DNA of 33,672 nucleotides from Acetobacterium sp. Its GTDB lineage: Bacteria; Bacillota; Clostridia; Eubacteriales; Eubacteriaceae. This document shows positions 18,126-26,923 of this stretch, one piece after another. The stretch's first letter is position 1. Every line of letters begins with the position of its first letter. The stretch spans positions 1-33,672 of the forward strand of contig JAQUWM010000024.1 of NCBI GenBank assembly GCA_028692885.1. Direction: 5' to 3'. The position numbers were made by a program, and so were the translations under genes. The notes beneath the pieces were generated by a model. That model had not been told where the DNA came from and made no database searches. It was given only the letters and a program-made list of their open reading frames with translations.

Positions 18126-18565
18126 TGGTCAGCTATCGTTTAATGGAGTCCCGGGATGTCCCCGGAGTTTTTAAGGTGGATCAGGCCTGTTTTTCACATA
18201 ATTGGACCCAGGATTCCTATCAGGCGGAAATAAAAAACAGCCTCTCCAATTATATTCTTGCCGAAATAGATGGTGAAATTATTGGCTTTGGCGGCTTCTG
18301 GCAGGTAATTGACGAAGCTCATATTACCAATATCGCGGTAATGGAAGCCTATCGCCAGACTGGGGTTGGACAAAATATTATGAATGCGATGCTGGTTCTG
18401 GCACTGGAGAAAGGCTGTGTGGCGATGACCCTGGAGGTACGAGGGGATAATCAGCCGGCCATTAATTTTTATCTAAAAAACAAGTTTACCCGGGAAGGGC
18501 GACGAAAAGACTACTATGGCACGGGAATGGATGCAATCATCATGTGGAGGTATGGACTTGAATAA
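18122..18565 (+). CDS. rimI: ribosomal-protein-alanine N-acetyltransferase RimI
   Basis: 147-residue GNAT acetyltransferase. It has the AHITNIAVMEAYRQTGVGQNI acetyl-CoA loop (motif A) and NQPAINFYLKNKFTREGRRKDYY, the conserved RimI C-terminal signature. In the family it acetylates the N-terminal alanine of ribosomal protein S18, and its gene commonly lies between tsaB and tsaD, as here. Translation is coupled to tsaB by the ATGA overlap; a second in-frame ATG at 18125 is an equally possible start. Its end overlaps the next gene by 14 bases. Confidence 0.92.
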   Translation: MMVSYRLMESRDVPGVFKVDQACFSHNWTQDSYQAEIKNSLSNYILAEIDGEIIGFGGFWQVIDEAHITNIAVMEAYRQTGVGQNIMNAMLVLALEKGCVAMTLEVRGDNQPAINFYLKNKFTREGRRKDYYGTGMDAIIMWRYGLE

Positions 18566-19259
18566 AACCATCAAAGTTTTAGTGGTACTGCTGGGAATAC
18601 TATTTCCGGTTATTATTTTTATCAGCGGCATTGAAGCAGCGGTGTTTGACAAAGCTTTTTATATGAATCAGATGGAAAAAAATCAGGTCACTGAAAACAC
18701 CGGCATTTATCCCCCGGATATGGAGCTGGTGGTGGATGAAATCATCAGCTACCTCAAGGGCGACCGGCAGGATTTTGACATCAAAGCCCGTTTGGCTCAC
18801 GAAAATGCCAAAAACGTCGTGGATCAGGTGTCCATTTTCAATGAGAAAGAAATCACTCATATGGATGATGTTAGAGACCTGCTGTTATTCTTTCTCGGCC
18901 TGCGGAACGCTGCCGTTATTCTGGCGCTTGTGGCCTTTCTGATTCTTCTAAAATATAACAATAAGGCCATTATTAAAGCGTTATTCTATGGATCGGCCAC
19001 TTTTCTGGTGATATTGCTGGTCATTGGAGCGAGCTTTGTTTTTAATTTCAATGACACTTTCATTCTTTTCCATCAGTTGTTTTTTGCTAACGATTTATGG
19101 ATAATGGACCCATCAACCGACCGACTGATCTGGATTGTCCCCGAGCCCTTTTTCTTTGCCATGATCGGTCGAATGGTCATCTACATCCTGGTGCCTCTGG
19201 GACTTACCACCCTGGGATCGGGGCTGGTATTATTAAAAAACGCGAAAATTTCAAAATAA
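18552..19259 (+). CDS. Lit-like integral membrane protein (TIGR01906/DUF1461)
   Basis: 235 residues with an N-terminal membrane segment (about 7-28), an external domain (about 35-110), then three more membrane segments (about 118-133, 147-165, 198-228). The pattern YPPDMELVVDEIISYLKG, FNEKEITHMDDVRDL with His103, and the stretch around LFHQLFFANDLW with His174 fit the TIGR01906/DUF1461 family. One branch of it, Lit, is a lipoprotein intramolecular transacylase that produces lyso-form lipoproteins in some Gram-positives. Activity here is inferred. The ATG at 18552 follows TGGAGG; it overlaps rimI by 14 bases. The frame upstream of it is rimI sequence and is not included. Confidence 0.75.
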   Translation: MDLNKTIKVLVVLLGILFPVIIFISGIEAAVFDKAFYMNQMEKNQVTENTGIYPPDMELVVDEIISYLKGDRQDFDIKARLAHENAKNVVDQVSIFNEKEITHMDDVRDLLLFFLGLRNAAVILALVAFLILLKYNNKAIIKALFYGSATFLVILLVIGASFVFNFNDTFILFHQLFFANDLWIMDPSTDRLIWIVPEPFFFAMIGRMVIYILVPLGLTTLGSGLVLLKNAKISK

Positions 19260-19385
19260 CAATGATAAAATATAAGTAGATACATATATACGAAGTAGCA
19301 CCGACAATTGTTGCGTGTTGTTAAGCATACACCCTGAAGAAAAAATACATAAAACGAACAATGAATAATTCTAATCGAGGTAAAC

Positions 19386-20399
19386 ATGAAAATTCTTAGC
19401 ATTGAGACATCCTGTGACGAAACATCCGTGGCCATTGTCGAAGATGGCCGAAAAATATTGACCAACCGGATTTATTCCCAGATTGATATTCATCAGAAAT
19501 ATGGAGGCGTGGTACCAGAGATTGCCTCCCGCAACCATGTTACCAAACTGCCCTACATTATTGACGAAGCCCTGGCAGAAAGCAGGCTTTCTCTGGCCGA
19601 GATGGACGCCATTGCCGTGACCAACGGTCCCGGTTTGGTGGGAGCGCTACTGATTGGTCTCTCCACCGCCAAAGCAATGGCTTACAGTCTCGGCAAGCCG
19701 CTGATTGGCGTACATCATATTGAAGGCCATATTGCCGCTAATTTTTTGCAATTTCCGGAACTTGCACCGCCTTTTTTGACATTGGTGGTATCCGGCGGCC
19801 ACAGCCATCTGGTTCTGGTTGAAGATTACCAGACCTTTAAGGTCCTGGGACGAACCATCGATGATGCCGCCGGGGAAGCTTTCGATAAAATTTCCCGGGT
19901 TTTAGGGCTGGGTTATCCCGGTGGGCCGGCCATTGATGCAGCCGCTAAAAATGGCAACCCGGATGCCATCCCTTTTCCGCGGGTAATGCTGGATAAAACC
20001 CAATATGATTTTAGCTTCAGCGGCTTGAAATCAGCAGTGTTGAATTACCTCAATGGCAAAAAAATGAAAAACGAAACAGTGAATCCCGATGATGTGGCCG
20101 CCTCTTTTCAGTTAGCTGTCATCGAGGTGTTGGTGAATAAAACTATTGCCTGCGCGAACAGTATTGGGATGAAGACCATTTGTATGGCTGGTGGGGTATC
20201 CTGTAATTCGCTGTTGCGAGAAATGATGGGACAGGCAGCTACGGAAGCGGGCATGACCCTGTACTATCCTGATCCCATTCTCTGTACCGACAACGCCGCC
20301 ATGATTGGCTCAATGGCTTACTATAACTATATCAATGGGGAAATAAGCGACCTGAGTCTTAATGGTATTCCGGGTCTTAAAATCGGAACCCGGCAATAA
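19386..20399 (+). CDS. tsaD: tRNA N6-adenosine threonylcarbamoyltransferase TsaD
   Basis: 337 residues; catalyses transfer of the threonylcarbamoyl group to A37 of tRNA, together with TsaB (and TsaE). It begins MKILSIETSCDETSVAIVEDG, has the PEIASRNH block, NGPGLVGALLIG, the metal ligands His111 and His115 in HHIEGH, and the late LCTDNAAMIG motif with the third ligand. A CGAGG site precedes the ATG. The 126-base gap from the Lit-like gene carries no promoter I trust, but has a motif shared with the gap after holA. Confidence 0.96.
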   Translation: MKILSIETSCDETSVAIVEDGRKILTNRIYSQIDIHQKYGGVVPEIASRNHVTKLPYIIDEALAESRLSLAEMDAIAVTNGPGLVGALLIGLSTAKAMAYSLGKPLIGVHHIEGHIAANFLQFPELAPPFLTLVVSGGHSHLVLVEDYQTFKVLGRTIDDAAGEAFDKISRVLGLGYPGGPAIDAAAKNGNPDAIPFPRVMLDKTQYDFSFSGLKSAVLNYLNGKKMKNETVNPDDVAASFQLAVIEVLVNKTIACANSIGMKTICMAGGVSCNSLLREMMGQAATEAGMTLYYPDPILCTDNAAMIGSMAYYNYINGEISDLSLNGIPGLKIGTRQ

Positions 20400-20524
20400 A
20401 AATAGTCTGGGAATAAGATCTGATGATAAAAGGGTAAGGGTATTTATATAAAGAGAACTGTACCCTCTTTAAAAATTAAAACAATCTTAAAAAAAATTAA
20501 GATGGTCAAAAAGGGAAAAAAAAC

Positions 20525-20553
20525 TTGCAATCAATCTGTAAATCATTTAAAAT
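20525..20553 (+). promoter_or_regulatory. sigma-A promoter of groES-groEL
   Basis: TTGCAA at 20525-20530 and TAAAAT at 20548-20553, spacer 17. The start point should fall near 20560, at the left arm of the CIRCE element, so the operator overlaps the transcript start and is itself transcribed. Confidence 0.75.
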
Positions 20554-20557
20554 ACTA

Positions 20558-20584
20558 TTAGCACTCAGGATGAATGAGTGCTAA
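20558..20584 (+). promoter_or_regulatory. CIRCE operator (HrcA binding site)
   Basis: TTAGCACTC at 20558-20566, nine bases, then GAGTGCTAA at 20576-20584: a perfect copy of the CIRCE inverted repeat. HrcA binds it and represses the chaperonin genes; HrcA folding depends on GroEL, giving heat-shock control. hrcA itself is not in the window. Confidence 0.97.
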
Positions 20585-20635
20585 TAAAATAAATAAAAGG
20601 TACACGGTACCCAATATAATCAAATGGAGGAAAAA

Positions 20636-20920
20636 ATGAGTTTAAGACCTTTAGGTGACAAAGTCGTAATTAAAGTTAAAGCTGAAGAAGTAAAAACTTC
20701 AGGTGGAATTGTTTTACCAGGATCTGCCCAGGAAAAACCACAGCAGGGTAAAGTCGTTGCAGTCGGATCGGGAGAAATTATCGATGGCAAAAAAGTGCCA
20801 TTGGACATTAAGGTAGATGATGAAGTTATCTACTCGAAATATTCCGGTAATGAAGTGAAAATTGGCGATGAAGAGTTTTTAATCATCCGTCAGGCTGATA
20901 TTTTAGCAATCGTAGAATAA
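20636..20920 (+). CDS. groES: co-chaperonin GroES
   Basis: 94 residues, the normal length. [13 protein letters not shown] at the start, the mobile loop [28 protein letters not shown], and the closing [15 protein letters not shown] are diagnostic. An in-frame ATG lies at 20624, but it is part of the ATGGAGG ribosome binding site; the ATG at 20636 is correctly placed after it. GroES caps the GroEL cylinder. It is the first gene of the CIRCE-controlled pair, 30 bases before groEL. Confidence 0.97.
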   Translation: MSLRPLGDKVVIKVKAEEVKTSGGIVLPGSAQEKPQQGKVVAVGSGEIIDGKKVPLDIKVDDEVIYSKYSGNEVKIGDEEFLIIRQADILAIVE

Positions 20921-20923
20921 TAA

Positions 20924-22582
<1,659 letters not shown>

Positions 22583-22626
22583 GCCCCCGGCTGCATTGAT
22601 AAGATAAACAATTATTAACACAACCC

Positions 22627-22660
22627 AAAAGGCGGTCTCTTGCGAGGCTGCCTTTTGTTT
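22627..22660 (+). terminator. intrinsic terminator after groEL, possibly bidirectional
   Basis: AAAAGGCGGTCTC at 22627-22639 pairs with GAGGCTGCCTTTT at 22644-22656 (13 pairs, two G-T) around TTGC, then GTTT. The A-run before the stem lets it also serve the ABC-F gene arriving from the right on the minus strand. Confidence 0.85.
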
Positions 22661-22683
22661 CCCTCACAGCTATTAAATTAACG

Positions 22684-24612
22684 CTACTCGCTTTCCAGAG
22701 CCATTAAGGCGACCTCCCAAGTATCGGTGAGTTCAGACAATTGCTGTTTGAGATCCTCATAGGAAAGATTGATTTCGGCTGCCAGGGTGAGGTTGTCGTA
22801 GAAATCCGGGGCACACATGGTCGATTCGATGGATTCAATCTGCTGTTCCGTTACGAGAATGGTTTCCTCAATTTCTTTAACCTGTTTCTTTAAGAATCGA
22901 AGTCGGGATTCCTCTTCTTTTTGTTTCTTACGATCCGTTTTCTGCTGAGTTTTAGTCACAATCGTTTTATTTTCGGCAGCCAGAACAGCTTCCCGATCTG
23001 AGGCATCGGCCTTATGTTTTAAATAATCGTCGTAGTTGCCGAGATGGATCTCCATACCAGCGGTTGAGAACTGGTAGATCTGAGTGGAGATCCGATTTAA
23101 AAAATACCGGTCATGGGAGATAAACAGCAGCGTGCCTTCGTATTGGCTTAAGGCGTTTTCCAGAATTTCTTTGGTGTCCATGTCAATATGATTGGTCGGT
23201 TCATCCATCAGCAGGAAATTTGACTGGGAAATCATTAGCCGGGCCAGCAGCAGCCGGGCCTTTTCACCGCCAGACAGAGTGTTGATCGGTTTGAAGACCT
23301 CATCGCCAACAAATAAAAAGGCCGCCAGGATATTTCGCAGTTCACCTTCGGTCAGTTTCGAATCAACATCCCACAGAGCTTCCAGCAGATTTTCATTGTA
23401 GAATTTCTTTAGATCCTGATGTTCCTGATCAAAATAGCCAATATGGACCTTCTGACCGAGACGGATTTCGCCGGCATCGGCGGCCAGCTTTTTCTGTAAT
23501 ATGCGAAAGAGGGTCGTTTTGCCAGCGCCATTGGGCCCGATAATGCCGATCTTGTCGCCCCGATGAATTTCGAAATTCATATTCTGGAAAAGCAGACGAT
23601 CGTCAAAGGATTTTTTGAGCCCGGTTACCGCCAAAACGTCATTGCCGCTTTTAACCCGGGGGATAAAGCTGAAATGGCTGTTATGAACGGTTTCGACCTT
23701 ATCGAGCAACTCAATCTTACTTAAAGCTTTTTCACGGCTGGAAGCCCGTTTTGAGCTTTTAATGGAGTTATAGGCCCGGAACCGATCGATGACCTCCTGC
23801 TGGTGTTTAATTTCTTTCATCTGCTGCTGATATTGATGGTTCTGTTCCATCATATCCTGGCGTTTTTTAATGGCGTATTGAGTATAATTGCCATGATATT
23901 CTTTAACATTCTGCTGGGTCACCTCGATGATTGACGTACAGACCTTGTCAATAAAATAGCGGTCATGGGAAACGATGATAAAGGTTCCAGGGTAATTTTT
24001 CAGATATTGTTCCAGCCATTGAAGGGCATCGATATCGAGGTAGTTGGTGGGCTCATCCAACAACAGCAATTCCGGTTCCTGAAGCAGAATCTGACCTAGA
24101 GTAGCCCGGGTTTTTTCACCGCCACTAAGCATGGCGAAGGCTTTATCCTGATCTTCAGGTTTAAAACCCAGGCCATTGATGACCCCACGGATTCGGCTGG
24201 GATATTCGTAGCCGTGTTTTTCGGCAAAGCGTTCTTGGAGTTCACCAAACTCCAGCATTAGTTTTTCCTGATCGTCGCCTGCGGAGTGGGCAATGGCATC
24301 GCCGATCTGTTTGATCCGTTTTTCCATCTCAAGCAGCGGCTTAAAAACATCAGTGAGCATTTCAATCAGGGTGGTGTTTTCAGCGATATTGGATTCCTGG
24401 GATAAATAGCTGATGGTCAGCCCATTTTTCTTGCTGATTCGTCCGGTATCGGGCATCAATTCGCCGGTAATCAACTTGAGTAGGGTTGATTTACCGGTTC
24501 CGTTTCGTCCGACGAGCCCGATTTGTTTTCTTTCATTGATCGATAGATTCAAACCATTAAATATTTCATGGATACCATAACTAAAATGTAGATTTTCTAT
24601 ATTGATTAACAT
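22684..24612 (-). CDS. ABC-F family ATPase
   Basis: 642 residues with two ABC ATPase domains on one chain and no membrane segments, which is the ABC-F layout. Domain 1: Walker A GRNGTGKS (35-42), signature LSGGEKTRATLG, Walker B LLLLDEPTNYLDIDA. A charged linker (about 225-320) of the P-site tRNA interaction type follows. Domain 2: GPNGAGKTT near 360, LSGGEKARLLLARL, LLMDEPTNHIDMDT. A coiled coil KKQKEEESRLRFLKKQVKEI closes the protein. ABC-F proteins act on the ribosome, as translation factors or antibiotic-protection factors; the general YdiF/Uup-like look favours a housekeeping factor, but this cannot be settled here. AGGTGA precedes the ATG. Confidence 0.93.
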   Translation of the reverse strand: MLINIENLHFSYGIHEIFNGLNLSINERKQIGLVGRNGTGKSTLLKLITGELMPDTGRISKKNGLTISYLSQESNIAENTTLIEMLTDVFKPLLEMEKRIKQIGDAIAHSAGDDQEKLMLEFGELQERFAEKHGYEYPSRIRGVINGLGFKPEDQDKAFAMLSGGEKTRATLGQILLQEPELLLLDEPTNYLDIDALQWLEQYLKNYPGTFIIVSHDRYFIDKVCTSIIEVTQQNVKEYHGNYTQYAIKKRQDMMEQNHQYQQQMKEIKHQQEVIDRFRAYNSIKSSKRASSREKALSKIELLDKVETVHNSHFSFIPRVKSGNDVLAVTGLKKSFDDRLLFQNMNFEIHRGDKIGIIGPNGAGKTTLFRILQKKLAADAGEIRLGQKVHIGYFDQEHQDLKKFYNENLLEALWDVDSKLTEGELRNILAAFLFVGDEVFKPINTLSGGEKARLLLARLMISQSNFLLMDEPTNHIDMDTKEILENALSQYEGTLLFISHDRYFLNRISTQIYQFSTAGMEIHLGNYDDYLKHKADASDREAVLAAENKTIVTKTQQKTDRKKQKEEESRLRFLKKQVKEIEETILVTEQQIESIESTMCAPDFYDNLTLAAEINLSYEDLKQQLSELTDTWEVALMALESE

Positions 24613-24633
24613 TATTTCACCTATTTTCGTTAA

Positions 24634-24646
24634 TTTGTTCGGTTAT
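24634..24646 (-). promoter_or_regulatory. single PurBox-like sequence upstream of the ABC-F gene
   Basis: On the minus strand ATAACCGAACAAA fits AWWWCCGAACWWT at 12 of 13 positions. It sits 22 bases before the ABC-F ATG, without a partner box. It may be chance in AT-rich DNA. Confidence 0.25.
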
Positions 24647-24700
24647 TAAGGTTTATTGTTATTATTTTATCAAAAAAAGACTCAAATTAAAACGAATAAT

Positions 24701-24729
24701 TTGACGTAATTAGTACATATTGATATAAT
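24701..24729 (+). promoter_or_regulatory. strong sigma-A promoter of rex
   Basis: TTGACG at 24701-24706 and a perfect TATAAT at 24724-24729 with a 17-base spacer; TGA before the -10 adds an extended -10. Start near 24736 gives a short leader. I see no Rex-type TTGTGAAA-TTTCACAA operator, so autorepression is not evident. Confidence 0.85.
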
Positions 24730-24762
24730 TAGTCGATTATCCGAAAGAAAGGAGAAGTTATC

Positions 24763-25392
24763 ATGCATCGCTTCTCAAAGAAAGTATCGATGACCGTTGT
24801 AAAACGGTTGCCAAAGTATTATCAATATTTAAGTGATTTACAGCTCAATGATATCGAAAAAATATCATCCCGGGAATTAGCCAGTCTAATGGGGCTGACA
24901 GCTTCTCAAATTAGACAGGATTTAAATTCTTTCGGGGGTTATGGCCAACAGGGGTATGGTTATAATGTGGGGGAATTAAAGGAGGCGATCAAGGAGATCC
25001 TTGTTCTTGATAGTGAATATAATTGCATCATTATCGGTGGCGGTAATATGGGTCATGCCATTGCAAACTATGAACGGTTTAAGCGCGAAGGCGTCATTCT
25101 AAAAGGCGTATTCGATGTTGATCCTTTAACGGTTGGTACAGTTGTTGGCAGTGTGGTCGTAAAACATATGGATGAGCTTGATGGATTTATTGAGTCGAAT
25201 GAAATAGACATTGCCATTTTGTGCGTACCCCGGGAGGTCGGCCAGAAGGTGGCAACCCAGGTAACAGAATTAGGTGTAAAAGGTATACTTAATTTTAGTC
25301 CATTGGATTTGGATGTACCGAGTGATGTTGTGGTTGAAAATGTGAACATTACTGATAGTTTATTTACCTTAACCTATTTGCTGGGTGAATAA
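24763..25392 (+). CDS. rex: redox-sensing transcriptional repressor Rex
   Basis: 209 residues, family length. An N-terminal winged helix (about 10-75, with RLPKYYQYLSDL and SSRELASLMGLTASQIRQDLNSFGG) is followed by a Rossmann NAD(H) domain with IIGGGNMGHAI (92-97 glycines) and the late ILNFSPLDLDVPSDVVVENVNI. Rex senses the NADH/NAD ratio and controls fermentation, hydrogenase and related genes in anaerobes. AAAGGAG precedes the ATG. It is monocistronic, with its own promoter and terminator. Its distal C-terminal domain-swap helix ends LFTLTYLLGE. Confidence 0.96.
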   Translation: MHRFSKKVSMTVVKRLPKYYQYLSDLQLNDIEKISSRELASLMGLTASQIRQDLNSFGGYGQQGYGYNVGELKEAIKEILVLDSEYNCIIIGGGNMGHAIANYERFKREGVILKGVFDVDPLTVGTVVGSVVVKHMDELDGFIESNEIDIAILCVPREVGQKVATQVTELGVKGILNFSPLDLDVPSDVVVENVNITDSLFTLTYLLGE

Positions 25393-25406
25393 GGGTTGAT
25401 CAGTAA

Positions 25407-25449
25407 AATATAAAGAGTTTGATTTTAAATCAGACTCTTTATATTTTTT
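25407..25449 (+). terminator. intrinsic terminator after rex
   Basis: An 18-base-pair stem (25407-25424 with 25428-25445, one G-T pair) and a TTA loop run into six T. One of the strongest terminators in the window. Confidence 0.9.
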
Positions 25450-25486
25450 AAAAGGGAATACCATTAGTTATTAAGTCTTCAATCAA

Positions 25487-25513
25487 AAAAAAACACGTTT
25501 TACGTGTTTTTTT
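25487..25513 (-). terminator. terminator of the XRE regulator gene
   Basis: A12-type stem ACACGT/ACGTGT flanked by A7 and T7 (25487-25498 with 25502-25513) with a TTT loop. It is symmetrical and so can act on either strand; by position it serves the minus-strand regulator that ends at 25557. Confidence 0.75.
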
Positions 25514-25556
25514 GTTTATAACAAGCTATGTAAACATGATTCTCAAAGTTTTTGAC

Positions 25557-25937
25557 TTACTTTCCATTGGAGCTTTTGAAATTAATAAAATCCAGGACTT
25601 CTTGCTTATAACTTTCCGGGAAAGAGAAGTAAGAAGAAAAAGAATCCACTTCTTCATTGGAAAAAACGTATGATTTTAAAAATTCTTCACAGGTCATCGG
25701 TTTGGGGTTGCTTGGTAAAAGCTTTGGCTGATCGGTTCTGCATAGTAAATAGTCAACGGAAACTTCGAAAAAATCAGCAATCTTAATCAGTAATTGATTT
25801 TCTGGTAAGTTCTTATCTTTCTCATATTTGGAGATGGAGCTTTTGTTAAGATAGAAAAGATTGGCAAAATTTTCCTGAGTTAATCGTTTCGAAATCCGCA
25901 ACGCCTTTAATCGAGTACCAAAAGTATTATTTTCCAT
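25557..25937 (-). CDS. XRE-family helix-turn-helix regulator
   Basis: 126 residues. Residues about 7-62 are an XRE/Cro HTH (FGTRLKALRISKRLTQENFANLFYLNKSS and ISKYEKDKNLPENQLLIKIADFFEVSVDYLL). The rest, about 60 residues, is a short acidic/aromatic tail (EEFLKSYVFSNEEVDSFSSYFSFPESY) of no family I know; it may mediate dimerisation. Target genes are unknown. It has its own promoter at 25994-26021 and terminator, so it is an isolated single-gene unit lying between convergent rex and the lipoprotein operon. It could be a housekeeping regulator or a remnant of a mobile element; there is no sign of the latter around it. Confidence 0.85.
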   Translation of the reverse strand: MENNTFGTRLKALRISKRLTQENFANLFYLNKSSISKYEKDKNLPENQLLIKIADFFEVSVDYLLCRTDQPKLLPSNPKPMTCEEFLKSYVFSNEEVDSFSSYFSFPESYKQEVLDFINFKSSNGK

Positions 25938-25993
25938 TTTTTCACCTTCTTTCAGTTTGGAATTGTTGGCATAAATGCACTGCTTATTGATTG

Positions 25994-26021
25994 ATTATAA
26001 CATATCTTTAACATTTGTCAA
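25994..26021 (-). promoter_or_regulatory. consensus sigma-A promoter of the XRE gene
   Basis: On the minus strand a perfect TTGACA (26021-26016) and a perfect TATAAT (25999-25994) are 16 bases apart. The start point should be about 45 bases before the gene. Confidence 0.85.
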
Positions 26022-26066
26022 GATTTATGGTTGAATTTAAGTAAGAAATCTTAAATTGGTAAAGCA

Positions 26067-26897
26067 TCAAAAGGGTGATCTTGCTTCTTTTAAAAGCCGG
26101 AGGCACTCCCCGTATTTGGCTTTTTCTGGCGTTGTTTCACCGGCTGGAAAGGGGGATTCCAGAGATTGGTTATTGATGGCAGTTTCAATTATTGTGTCGA
26201 ATAAAGCATTGAATTCGGTATTGTATGGGTAATCAGTTGATTTGTGTTTTGATTTTCCGTCTTCGGTTATAATTTCATCGTAATTGAGAGCGATCAAGGT
26301 TGAGCCATTAAAAGAGGCTTCCATTAATCCCTGATAGCCATCCCGGTCAGGAGGGCTGGTGATTGAATAAGTATCGAGGGTATCAATTTTTATTGGTTCA
26401 TGATCACCTTTCGCGGCCTGATCCAGAATTGCCTTGGATAATTTGACATATCGTTCAGATGTTTGAGTCGCCCCAGAGACAGCGTCTATTTCATCAGGAT
26501 TCTGGGAAAGGATCAGTTCATTGTAAAGACGAAGATAGAGGGTGCCTAAATTTGCCACGGCCAAATTTTCCCAGGTGACATCTGAACCCGCCGTAGTCAG
26601 ACGCTCGGCTTGATTTTTATCGATTTCTTTTAAATTTACCCGGGTAATGAGGCCGTTTTTAATTAAAATGCTTAATTGCTGAGCATAACCGTTTGAATCG
26701 TAATAGTTTGTAGCTGCTGAATAGAGGCCGTCATTCAGAGATTGAAAATTTTCGGTCGCCAAAATTGAACCGGTGGTGGGATCGTTGATCAGTTCTTTTT
26801 CCGTACAACCGGTTAATAAAAGTGGGATCAAACCTGAGATCAGGAGTAAAATCACCAGGCGCAGGCCGGTATGATTTTTGAATTTGTTTTTTAGCAT
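26067..26897 (-). CDS. FMN-binding lipoprotein (PplA-like)
   Basis: 276 residues. A lipoprotein signal (basic MLKNKFK, hydrophobic LRLVILLLISGLIPL, lipobox LLTGC with Cys31) places it on the outer face of the membrane. Residues about 55-160 form an FMN_bind domain (LNDGLYSAATNYYDSNGY ... DAVSGATQTS at 138-147); in this family Thr146 is the position to which ApbE links FMN. A second half (about 185-245, DGYQGLMEASFNGSTLIALNYDEI) looks like a degenerate copy without SGAT. Such lipoproteins carry electrons outside the cell in Listeria (PplA). No apbE is in the window. The ATG at 26897 is chosen because GGTGAT lies just before it; a TTG 12 bases upstream is less likely. It follows the pyrophosphatase gene by 26 bases. 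Confidence 0.85.
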   Translation of the reverse strand: MLKNKFKNHTGLRLVILLLISGLIPLLLTGCTEKELINDPTTGSILATENFQSLNDGLYSAATNYYDSNGYAQQLSILIKNGLITRVNLKEIDKNQAERLTTAGSDVTWENLAVANLGTLYLRLYNELILSQNPDEIDAVSGATQTSERYVKLSKAILDQAAKGDHEPIKIDTLDTYSITSPPDRDGYQGLMEASFNGSTLIALNYDEIITEDGKSKHKSTDYPYNTEFNALFDTIIETAINNQSLESPFPAGETTPEKAKYGECLRLLKEARSPF

Positions 26898-26923
26898 CTT
26901 TATCACCAATTTTTTATTCGTTT

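Noticed and set aside
20429-20470. Terminator after tsaD (AAAGGGTA with TACCCTCTTT)
   Set aside because: The stem needs a two-base bulge and is followed by only TTT then A-rich sequence; too weak to call.
24613-24762. Rex operator in the rex promoter region
   Set aside because: No TTGTGAAA-type inverted repeat is present on either strand.
25557-25937. XRE regulator as a phage or toxin-antitoxin remnant
   Set aside because: It has its own consensus promoter and terminator and no phage, integrase or toxin gene beside it.
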